From positions 62,001 to 126,000 of the forward strand of contig NZ_WUQY01000004.1 of assembly GCF_009829085.1 (NCBI RefSeq): a stretch of 64,000 nucleotides of DNA, written 5' to 3'. The stretch is from Sphingobacterium bovisgrunnientis. Lineage in GTDB: Bacteria; Bacteroidota; Bacteroidia; Sphingobacteriales; Sphingobacteriaceae. Each line of letters begins with the position of its first letter. Position 1 is the first letter of the stretch. A program made the translations under genes and the position numbers. Positions 1 to 6,828 of this stretch are shown here, one piece after another. Under the pieces are notes generated by a model, which saw nothing but the letters and a program-made list of their open reading frames with translations, did no database searches and was not told the origin of the DNA.

Positions 1-407
1 AAAGATTGTATACTCGGACTATACGAATCATAAGCAGGCTCGAAAATAATAACTTCATCGCCTGGATGTATCAATGTTCCAATCACCGAATACAATCCCT
101 CCGTCCCTCCAGCAGTTATGGTAATTTCATCGTTCGGATCTAGCGCTATTTGGTAGTAATGGTTGTACTTCTCGCTAATCGCTTTTCGGAGCTCAATAGT
201 TCCCGGCATGGGCGCATATTGATTAAACCCTTTCTGCATATATTGAGTCACAAGTGTTGTCAATTTTGGATCAATGTCAAAATCAGGAAATCCTTGTGAA
301 AGATTAATAGATTGATGCTGCTGCGCGAGGAGCGACATTCGTGAAAAAATACTTACTGTCGAGTGGGGTAGCTTAGATTTAAAATTGCTTTGAAAACTTT
401 GTGTCAT
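1..407 (-). CDS. PLP-dependent class I/II aminotransferase, N-terminal part (methionine/kynurenine aminotransferase type)
   Basis: The reading frame opens at the ATG at 407 and runs off the left edge, so only about 135 N-terminal residues are visible. They contain INLSQGFPDFD, YAPMPGTIELRKAI, ITAGGTEGLYSVI and IIFEPAYDSYSPSI, the usual N-terminal signatures of the fold-type I aminotransferases close to E. coli YbdL and kynurenine-oxoglutarate transaminase. From the family, it should transfer amino groups from methionine or aromatic amino acids in the cytoplasm using PLP. The PLP lysine lies outside the window. It is divergent from the thioredoxin-like gene at 473. The exact substrate cannot be read from this fragment. 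Confidence 0.85.
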   Translation of the reverse strand, partial: MTQSFQSNFKSKLPHSTVSIFSRMSLLAQQHQSINLSQGFPDFDIDPKLTTLVTQYMQKGFNQYAPMPGTIELRKAISEKYNHYYQIALDPNDEITITAGGTEGLYSVIGTLIHPGDEVIIFEPAYDSYSPSIQS

Positions 408-445
408 TTTTGATTTTATAACTATACTAAAGTAGTAGATTATTT

Positions 446-453
446 TATATTTG
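446..453 (+). promoter_or_regulatory. -7 box TATATTTG, probable promoter of the TlpA-like gene
   Basis: TATATTTG matches the Bacteroidota -7 consensus TAnnTTTG and lies 19 bases before the ATG at 473. I see no TTG at the expected -33 spacing. Confidence 0.5.
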
Positions 454-472
454 AACAATAAATCTTACTGGA

Positions 473-1141
473 ATGAAAAAAATACTTTTTATAATAGCTC
501 TCGTTTTTCCTGTATTAATTTTTGCGCAAACAAAAGAAGAAAAGATTAAGCAGATTTTGGAAAACCCAAAAGATCCTAACGTGCTTCAAGTTATTCAACG
601 TTTGGATACGTATAATCCGGATTACAAAGAAATGCGTACGTATTTCAAAAAAGTGGATAAATCTGTTCGAAAATCTTTACAAGGAAAGATATTTGATCGG
701 TATTTGAAAGCATTGGAAAATTCCTCTGTAGGGAAAAAGGCTCCAGGAATCACGCAGTTTGATTTAGCAGGGAATCCCTATTCTTTGCAAGATTTAAAAG
801 GTAAATATGTTTTGGTTGATTTTTGGGCTTCCTGGTGTCCTCCATGCCGTGAAGAGAATCCGAAATTAGTGGCGATTTACAATGACTTTAAACACAAAAA
901 CTTTGAAATATTAGGCGTTTCTTTTGACAAAGACATCAATGCGTGGAAAAAAGCCATTGAAGATGATAAATTGACATGGAAGCATATTTCGGACTTACAG
1001 CATTGGAACAATGGCGCGGCTGGTGTGTATGGTATAAAGGCTATTCCACAAAATGTTTTAGTCAATCCCGAAGGGATAATTGTTGCGCGTAATTTGCATG
1101 GCGATGATCTGAGAAAAAAATTGGAAGAGGTATTGAAGTAG
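473..1141 (+). CDS. Secreted TlpA-family thioredoxin-like protein
   Basis: This 222-residue protein starts with a signal peptide (MKKILFIIALVFPVLIFAQ), so it should work in the periplasm. Residues about 85-222 form an AhpC/TSA-redoxin (TlpA-like) domain with the active site WCPPC (Cys122 and Cys125) inside VDFWASWCPPCREENP and a cis-proline region AIPQNVLVNPEG near the end. The 60-residue segment between signal and domain is helical and charged, with no domain I recognise. Such proteins reduce disulfides or support cytochrome and envelope protein maturation; the partner here is unknown. The same active-site frame recurs in the DUF4369 protein at 43240. It appears monocistronic, with a promoter box before it and a hairpin after it. 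Confidence 0.88.
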   Translation: MKKILFIIALVFPVLIFAQTKEEKIKQILENPKDPNVLQVIQRLDTYNPDYKEMRTYFKKVDKSVRKSLQGKIFDRYLKALENSSVGKKAPGITQFDLAGNPYSLQDLKGKYVLVDFWASWCPPCREENPKLVAIYNDFKHKNFEILGVSFDKDINAWKKAIEDDKLTWKHISDLQHWNNGAAGVYGIKAIPQNVLVNPEGIIVARNLHGDDLRKKLEEVLK

Positions 1142-1163
1142 GATAAGCAGGAATTGAAAATAT

Positions 1164-1200
1164 AAAATGCTTTATACAATACATCCGGGTAAAGCATTTT
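1164..1200 (+). terminator. Rho-independent terminator after the TlpA-like gene
   Basis: An 11-bp stem (AAAATGCTTTA with TAAAGCATTTT) around a 15-base loop, ending in a T-rich run, lies 22 bases after the stop codon at 1141. Confidence 0.65.
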
Positions 1201-1221
1201 TATGTAATAATAAAACAACAA

Positions 1222-1290
1222 ACCTCGCTTAAAAGAGTCTTTAAAGAGGTTTAATATTTTGATTTGTAGACTTTTAGGGGGGTTGTGCAA
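1222..1290. repeat. Conserved non-coding 3' flank, copy A
   Basis: The sequence from about CTCGCTTAAAAGAG to GGGGTTGTGC closely resembles 19954-20018, allowing small gaps. Both copies lie directly beyond the stop codon of a lone minus-strand gene for a small membrane protein (1294-1833 and 20048-20536). Both contain GAGGTTNAATATTTT, then GATTT, then ACTTTTA, then GTTGTG, and both can fold into a hairpin with AACCTC/GAGGTT-type arms. It may act as a terminator for the minus-strand gene or as the end of a mobile cassette. Confidence 0.55.
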
Positions 1291-1293
1291 CAG

Positions 1294-1833
1294 TTACAGA
1301 TGTTGGTGGCAGTTTTTGTTTTTTATAAGGTTTTCGTTTAGAGTTTTTAATAGTTGATTATAATTTGTATTCATTGTTGCAACAGAAATATTATAAGGTG
1401 AACTATAATTTTCAAGATTAAATCTCATCAGTTTTTTTCTCAGCTTGTTGTCTTCTTTCTTAATATATTCCTCTGCATTATTGATTTGAATAATAATTAT
1501 TTTTACGCTATTGATTTTTAGTTCTGCAAATCCTTCAATATCACCCCATTTTATATATTCGTTTTTTTTAGGGTTCACATTTACTCCATTTTCATCAATT
1601 ATTAGCATTAATTTATTTTTTAATAACTTTTTTATTGAGACAAAAACACCAAAGCCAAAAAATAAAACTGATGTAATTCCTGAAATTTTTATGAACAGAG
1701 GATTTCTGACTCTGTAGCTAGCCATATTTTCAGCATTTAGAAAAAGATAGATACCAAGTATTACAAAAATTAAGGAACCTATTAGTAATAAAAGTGCTTT
1801 CTTTTTATTGGAGTAAAATTCTATTTTATTCAT
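1294..1833 (-). CDS. STM3941-like small membrane protein
   Basis: The protein has 179 residues. Two membrane segments (about 13-31 and 45-66) are followed by a cytoplasmic domain with LMLIIDENGVNV, YIKWGDIEGF and VKIIIIQINN, the pattern of the STM3941 family (a PH-like fold of unknown function). Family assignment is by recognition of this pattern and has no experimental meaning yet. The last residues, NKNCHQHL, are encoded by DNA that looks like part of the flanking element rather than the domain. The gene is alone, has strong AT bias, and is surrounded by repeats on both sides (1222-1290 and 2004-2141), which suggests an accessory cassette-like gene rather than an operon member. Confidence 0.6.
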   Translation of the reverse strand: MNKIEFYSNKKKALLLLIGSLIFVILGIYLFLNAENMASYRVRNPLFIKISGITSVLFFGFGVFVSIKKLLKNKLMLIIDENGVNVNPKKNEYIKWGDIEGFAELKINSVKIIIIQINNAEEYIKKEDNKLRKKLMRFNLENYSSPYNISVATMNTNYNQLLKTLNENLIKNKNCHQHL

Positions 1834-2003
1834 TTGTGGACGGGAGTTTGGATCATATATCGCCTAACCTTTAAATATACGCAACTATTTTAAAGTTGCT
1901 AGTTCAATATATTGATATACTGCTAAATCTACCGAGTTGTTTAAAAAGGAGGGCTTGTTAGTAAAAGGGTATCTGCGAATTAGCTATAGAATAAGTTAAT
2001 TTG
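1834..2003. other. Upstream region of the STM3941-like gene
   Basis: No coding capacity is seen. At 1877-1897 the sequence ATATACGCAACTATTTT followed by AAAGTTGC holds a short inverted repeat (GCAACT/AGTTGC). The same ATATACGCAA...CTATTTT pattern occurs upstream of the gene at 20048-20536 (positions 20572-20596). Confidence 0.4.
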
Positions 2004-2141
2004 TTCCTCATTGCGATGAGGGAGGAAGAGAAATCTAAAATTAGTATTGACTAAGATTAAGGATTTAGATTTCTCTCTTTGTTCGAAATGACGGTTAATC
2101 TTAAACATTAAGATTACTTCGTCGCAATGACGATTGTCTTA
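2004..2141. repeat. REP-like palindromic intergenic repeat
   Basis: A perfect 13-bp inverted repeat (AGAGAAATCTAAA at 2027-2039, TTTAGATTTCTCT at 2064-2076) is extended outward by CATTGCGATGAGGGAGGA on one side and TTCGAAATGACGG on the other. A third half-copy at 2113-2132 reads GATTACTTCGTCGCAATGAC. The half unit, TCATTGCGA-n-GAAGnAATC when read outward, is the form of the short palindromic repeat scattered through many Bacteroidota and some other genomes. Function is unknown; it sits 3' of radA, so it may end that transcript. Confidence 0.65.
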
Positions 2142-2155
2142 ATAGGTCGTGCAAC

Positions 2156-3541
2156 CTACCCAAATAACGCCCTAAATATATCTTCTAATTTTGCTACAGG
2201 TCGGATAGCGATATTGTATTTCTTCGGATCTAGTCCTTTGGTATTGTGTTTTGGGATAAAAATTCCTTCAAATCCTAATTTCTCGGCTTCTGCTATACGT
2301 TGTTCGATACGGTTTACAGCGCGTATTTCACCGGATAAACCTACTTCTCCAGCAAAAGTAATATTTGTTGGCAATGCGATATCTTGTTGTGAGGAAATTA
2401 TGGCTGCGATGACAGCCAAATCAATTGCAGGATCTTCTACACGTAGACCTCCTGTAATATTTAAAAATACATCCTGTGCACTTAGACGAAAACCAAAACG
2501 TTTTTCTAATACAGCTAGGAGCATATTCAATCTTTTGGTGTCAAATCCCGTAGAACTACGCTGTGGCGTACCAAAGGCAGAATTTCCGACCAAAGCCTGT
2601 ACTTCTATCATCAATGGACGAATGCCTTCGAGCATCGTAGCAATTGCTACACCGCTAGTTGGTTCGTCGCGTTGAGAAATCATGATTTCGGAAGGATTGG
2701 ACACCTCACGCAATCCCGAACCTTGCATTTCATAGATTCCTAATTCGGATGACGAGCCAAAACGATTTTTAACCGCACGTAAGATGCGGTACACGTGGTG
2801 ACGATCACCTTCAAATTGCAATACGGTATCGACCATATGTTCCAACACTTTTGGACCAGCGATAGAACCATCTTTCGTAATGTGTCCTACAATAAATACA
2901 GGAACATTGCTCTCTTTTGCATAGCGTAATAATTCCGCAGTACATTCACGAACTTGCGAAACAGATCCTGGTGCAGATTCTATTTGTTGCGAATGCAAAG
3001 TTTGGATAGAGTCAATCACAACCAAATTCGGTTCAACTACTTCCGCTTGTTTGAATATATTTTGCGTTGAAGTTTCTGTTAAGATATAGCAGTTTGCTTT
3101 CGAATGTTGGGAAAGACGTTCTGCACGCATTTTAATTTGTTGTTCGCTCTCTTCTCCGGAAATATATAATACCTTAATCTGTGGTATAGAAAGTGCCAAT
3201 TGCAACATCAATGTGGATTTACCAATGCCCGGCTCGCCGCCAATCAAAACCAAAGAACCTGGAACAATTCCACCTCCCAATACACGGTTAAATTCTTTGT
3301 CTGGTGTGATGATGCGCTGCTCTTCACTGTAAACAATTTCGTGAATGATGGCGGCTTTGTTCTGTCTTTTTGGTGAGCCGATTGTTGTCGTACTACGCCA
3401 TTCGGGTACGCGCGAAGACGCTGGAGCAACTACTTCTTCTACAAAAGTATTCCATTGCTTGCACGATGGACATTGTCCAAGCCACTTAGGCGATTCATTG
3501 CCGCAAGATTGACAGAAATATGCCGATTTTGATTTTGCCAT
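2156..3541 (-). CDS. radA: DNA repair protein RadA (Sms)
   Basis: RadA is a cytoplasmic RecA-like ATPase that drives branch migration during recombinational repair. All the family parts are present in 461 residues: a C4 zinc finger (Cys10, Cys13, Cys24, Cys27), a Walker A motif GEPGIGKST at 102-110, LVVIDSIQTL as Walker B, the RadA-specific KNRFGSSSELGIYEM motif, and a C-terminal Lon-like domain with FLNITGGLRVEDPAIDLA. Length matches the family (about 455-460). The start ATG gives the usual N-terminus directly before the zinc finger. It is divergent from the sigma factor gene at 3631, and no promoter box is obvious in the 89-base gap. Confidence 0.97.
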   Translation of the reverse strand: MAKSKSAYFCQSCGNESPKWLGQCPSCKQWNTFVEEVVAPASSRVPEWRSTTTIGSPKRQNKAAIIHEIVYSEEQRIITPDKEFNRVLGGGIVPGSLVLIGGEPGIGKSTLMLQLALSIPQIKVLYISGEESEQQIKMRAERLSQHSKANCYILTETSTQNIFKQAEVVEPNLVVIDSIQTLHSQQIESAPGSVSQVRECTAELLRYAKESNVPVFIVGHITKDGSIAGPKVLEHMVDTVLQFEGDRHHVYRILRAVKNRFGSSSELGIYEMQGSGLREVSNPSEIMISQRDEPTSGVAIATMLEGIRPLMIEVQALVGNSAFGTPQRSSTGFDTKRLNMLLAVLEKRFGFRLSAQDVFLNITGGLRVEDPAIDLAVIAAIISSQQDIALPTNITFAGEVGLSGEIRAVNRIEQRIAEAEKLGFEGIFIPKHNTKGLDPKKYNIAIRPVAKLEDIFRALFG

Positions 3542-3630
3542 TAGGCTAAATTACTAAATTTTGAAAGTCACCAAAAAATATTTGCTGCAAGTTGTAACAA
3601 TATCTACTTATTTTCGACCTATTAGCAATT

Positions 3631-4140
3631 ATGAAAAAAGAAATCGAAAACGAGTTTACTAGTTTGCTGGAGTTACACCAAAATATCTTGCACAAGATAT
3701 GTAAGTTCTATACCACGGATATCGATTCGCATAAAGATTTATTTCAGGAGATGGCCATTCAGATTTGGAAGGCTTACCCAACTTTCAGAGGCGATGCCAA
3801 ATTTACGACTTGGGCTTATAGAATAGGGTTGAATACAGCCATTACGCTATATCGTGGTTCAAAACGAAAAGTAAGCACCGTTAAATGGGATATTTCGATT
3901 GAAAATATGCGATACGAAGAATACAATTCGGACGAAGAGCGCCAATTGCAACTCATCTATGCAGCCGTTAGGCAACTGAATGACATCGAAAAGGCAATGA
4001 TCTATATGTATCTGGAAGATAAGGATTATGGCGAAATTTCGGAAACTCTGGGTATTAGCGAAGTGAATGCAAGAGTAAAAATGAACCGTATTAAAACTAG
4101 AATTAAAACTAAAATTGCTCAACAAGGAGGATTATCATGA
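3631..4140 (+). CDS. ECF-type RNA polymerase sigma factor
   Basis: A 169-residue sigma-70 family protein with only regions 2 and 4, hence ECF type. Region 2 covers about 15-80 and includes DLFQEMAIQIWKAYPTFRG and FTTWAYRIGLNTAIT; region 4 covers about 110-165 and includes IEKAMIYMYLEDKDYGEIS and GISEVNARVKMNRIK, the helix-turn-helix for the -35 element. Its stop codon overlaps the ATG of the next gene (ATGA at 4137-4140), so the two are translationally coupled. In this position an anti-sigma factor is expected, but the neighbour has no recognisable anti-sigma domain. The signal and regulon are unknown. Confidence 0.9.
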   Translation: MKKEIENEFTSLLELHQNILHKICKFYTTDIDSHKDLFQEMAIQIWKAYPTFRGDAKFTTWAYRIGLNTAITLYRGSKRKVSTVKWDISIENMRYEEYNSDEERQLQLIYAAVRQLNDIEKAMIYMYLEDKDYGEISETLGISEVNARVKMNRIKTRIKTKIAQQGGLS

Positions 4141-4754
4141 ATGAATTAGATTTATTAAAAACACATTGGCAAAAAGAAGAAGACTTTATAAAATTCAAAC
4201 AAGAAGATATTATTACGATGATTCACAAAAGTTCGTCATCTATCGTAAAATGGCTGTTGATAATCTGTTCTTCAGAATTATTGCTGGGGTTAAGTTTATC
4301 TTTATTTCCTTTTTTTATATTTGAAATTCCTAATGAATTAACTATAGAATTTATTACTAATTGGGTGTTTGCAATTGCTTTTTATATCGTAATTATTTAT
4401 TTCATATTTAGTTTCTTAAAATTATATAAAAGCATCAAAAGTTTTCAAAGCACAAAATTGTTACTTGATGGTATACTAGCAGTTCGAAAGAATACTGATC
4501 GTTATATCAAGTTTAATTTATTATGGTTGGTAGTTGCATTTATTAATCAGTACGTTTTTTTCTTAATTAAGGAACGTAATGAAATAGCAATATGGGGTAA
4601 AATTATATTTATAAGTGTGTTTTTAATTTTGTTTTTTCTGCTAATCAGAAAATTAGTAAAACTTTACTACAAATTGGTGTATGGATTCTTGTTAAAGAAA
4701 TTGATGATAAATTACGATCATTTAATAGCAATAGATTCAGAAGAAAATTCTTAA
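4137..4754 (+). CDS. Membrane protein coupled to the ECF sigma factor; candidate anti-sigma partner
   Basis: The product has 205 residues. After an acidic, helical N-terminus of about 35 residues (LLKTHWQKEEDFIKFKQEDI) it has four hydrophobic segments at roughly 38-58, 70-92, 125-143 and 150-170, then a basic tail. I recognise no named domain and no zinc-binding anti-sigma motif (HxxxCxxC). The 4-base overlap with the sigma gene and the cytosolic N-terminus make it a reasonable candidate for a membrane partner that holds the sigma factor, but that is inference from context only. No clear terminator follows. Confidence 0.6.
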   Translation: MNELDLLKTHWQKEEDFIKFKQEDIITMIHKSSSSIVKWLLIICSSELLLGLSLSLFPFFIFEIPNELTIEFITNWVFAIAFYIVIIYFIFSFLKLYKSIKSFQSTKLLLDGILAVRKNTDRYIKFNLLWLVVAFINQYVFFLIKERNEIAIWGKIIFISVFLILFFLLIRKLVKLYYKLVYGFLLKKLMINYDHLIAIDSEENS

Positions 4755-4915
4755 ACAAGCCTACCATTTTTATTCCAACACATTCAAAATAAAAGATTGT
4801 TTTAATATTTACTTACTATTCGAGCATAACTATTAATATTTGATTTCAAGTGCATTGGCAACTCCCCGTTTTTCCTTAGTTTAGAATATCTAATTCATTA
4901 TTAATTAACTGTTAT

Positions 4916-6769
4916 ATGATAAAAATACATTCCAAATCAATCTACTTACTGCTTCTATTCACTGTATTCGGTTTTTCATCTTTTGCACAGGCAACACAAG
5001 ATTCAATGAGCGCAGCTCCTTTATTCAAAGATGGTCAAGCGCAAATTGTACCTGCTTTTCAGGATGCGAAGAAATGGATACGCCATGACTTGTGGGTAGA
5101 AACTACATTTGATACGGATGGTGATGGAAAGCTTGACCGTATGCATGTGAGTGTTACACGTCCTTATCAAACAGAAAACAAGGAATTGAAATTGCCTGTT
5201 ATCTACGAAACAAGTCCGTATTATGCAGGTGTAGCAGATGATATAGACGGCATCATGTGGGACGTAAATCATGAACTTGGTACTAAACCACCTAAACCTC
5301 GTGTGCATCCAAATGTAGTGCGAACAGGTAAAAGACCTATTATTTCAAATACTTTAATTGGGACATGGGTTCCTCGTGGATTTATCGTTGTGCATTCTTC
5401 TTCTCCGGGTACAGGTCTATCACAAGGTTCACCAACAGTAGGCGGTATTAATGAATCCTTAGCTCCCAAAGCTGTCATTGAATGGCTTTCCGGCAAAGAT
5501 AATGGCTATACAACCCCTGATGGAGAAGAGAAAATAAACGCATTTTGGAGTACAGGCAATGTCGGAATGACGGGAACTTCCTACAATGGCACGCTTCCAA
5601 TAGCTGCTGCGACTACTGGAGTTGAAGGATTGAAGGCGATAATTCCAGTTGCGCCAAATACTTCCTACTACCATTATTACCGTTCCAATGGTTTGGTGCG
5701 TAGTCCAGGTGGTTATTTGGGTGAGGACGTTGATGTATTGTACGATTTTATTCATAGTGGGGCAGAAGATAAGAGAGCTTATAATAATAAGACGTATCGC
5801 GATGGCGAAATATTCAATGGTATAGATAGAGCAAGTGGAGATTATAATGCTTTTTGGGCGGGTCGTGACTATTTGAATGCGATGAAAAACTTTAAGGCTG
5901 CGTTGTTAATGGCGCATGGTTTCAACGATTGGAACGTAATGCCCGAGCATAGTTATCGTATTTACTATGAAGCAAGAGCAAAAGGATTACCTGTGCAAAT
6001 CTACTATCACCAAGGGGGGCACGGTGGTGAACCTCCTCATGCAATGATGAACAAATGGTTTACACGTTTTCTATTTAATATTGAAAATGGAGTGGAGAAA
6101 GACCCAAAATCTTGGATTGTACGTGAAAATGACAAACAAAACAATCCTACATCTTATGCTGATTATCCTAACCCTGCGGCTACAGATGTCAAGCTGTATT
6201 TGGGGAAGGGAGGCAATTCCGCAGGAACATTGCAATTGGTGAAACCAACAACTAAAAGCAAAGAAGTATTGGTAGATGATGTCTCTTTTTCGGGTAAAGA
6301 TTTGGCAACGGCTAAAGAGTCTGAAAATCGTTTATTATACGTAAGTCCTGTGCTAAAACAAGACTTGCATATCTCAGGTATTGCTAGTGTATCAGTTAAA
6401 TTAGCCGCAAGCAAATCTGCTGCGAATTTCTCTGTGTGGTTGGTCGCACTACCTTGGTCGGCTGATGAAAAATCCAAAATAACAGATAACATCATTACAC
6501 GCGGTTGGGCAGATCCCCAAAATTATAAGTCAATTACCAAAGGAATTCCTTTAAAGGCGGGTAAATTCTATGACTTGAAATTTGATTTACAACCCGATGA
6601 TCAAATTATACCAGCTGGCAAGCAAATTGGTTTAATGCTTTTCTCAAGTGATAAAGAATTTACGTTATGGCCAAAAGCTGGAACAGAAATTACAATAGAC
6701 TTAAATGGAACAAGCATTAGCTTACCAATTGTAGGCGGTAAAGAGTCGTTTTTGAAGGCTACGGAATAA
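4916..6769 (+). CDS. Secreted S15-family Xaa-Pro dipeptidyl-peptidase / CocE-type hydrolase
   Basis: The protein has 617 residues, with a signal peptide at about 1-25. The catalytic alpha/beta-hydrolase domain carries the nucleophile Ser222 in GMTGTSYNGTLP, Asp338 in GFNDWNV and His369 in QGGHGGEPPH, which is the S15 triad. The C-terminal 200 residues form the beta-rich PepX_C domain (VSFSGKDL, RGWADPQNYKSITKGIPL). Such enzymes release X-Pro dipeptides from the N-termini of peptides or, in the CocE branch, cleave esters; substrate cannot be told here. It should act in the periplasm or outside. A hairpin follows at 6786, and the IS element has inserted just beyond it without touching the gene. 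Confidence 0.92.
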   Translation: MIKIHSKSIYLLLLFTVFGFSSFAQATQDSMSAAPLFKDGQAQIVPAFQDAKKWIRHDLWVETTFDTDGDGKLDRMHVSVTRPYQTENKELKLPVIYETSPYYAGVADDIDGIMWDVNHELGTKPPKPRVHPNVVRTGKRPIISNTLIGTWVPRGFIVVHSSSPGTGLSQGSPTVGGINESLAPKAVIEWLSGKDNGYTTPDGEEKINAFWSTGNVGMTGTSYNGTLPIAAATTGVEGLKAIIPVAPNTSYYHYYRSNGLVRSPGGYLGEDVDVLYDFIHSGAEDKRAYNNKTYRDGEIFNGIDRASGDYNAFWAGRDYLNAMKNFKAALLMAHGFNDWNVMPEHSYRIYYEARAKGLPVQIYYHQGGHGGEPPHAMMNKWFTRFLFNIENGVEKDPKSWIVRENDKQNNPTSYADYPNPAATDVKLYLGKGGNSAGTLQLVKPTTKSKEVLVDDVSFSGKDLATAKESENRLLYVSPVLKQDLHISGIASVSVKLAASKSAANFSVWLVALPWSADEKSKITDNIITRGWADPQNYKSITKGIPLKAGKFYDLKFDLQPDDQIIPAGKQIGLMLFSSDKEFTLWPKAGTEITIDLNGTSISLPIVGGKESFLKATE

Positions 6770-6785
6770 GTTATCACTAGTATAT

Positions 6786-6820
6786 AAGAAGCGTTACCAT
6801 ATTAAATGTTAACGCTTCTT
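6786..6820 (+). terminator. Terminator of the S15 peptidase gene
   Basis: An 11-bp stem (AAGAAGCGTTA / TAACGCTTCTT) with a 13-base loop is followed by TTGTT. The IS left end begins eight bases later. Confidence 0.75.
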
Positions 6821-6828
6821 TTGTTAAA

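Noticed and set aside
877..1290. A 137-codon minus-strand frame opposite the TlpA-like gene
   Set aside because: It overlaps a well-supported plus-strand gene and its terminator, and its translation has no recognisable features.
2127..2675. A 182-codon plus-strand frame opposite radA
   Set aside because: It is antisense to the conserved C-terminal domain of RadA and shows no independent coding features.
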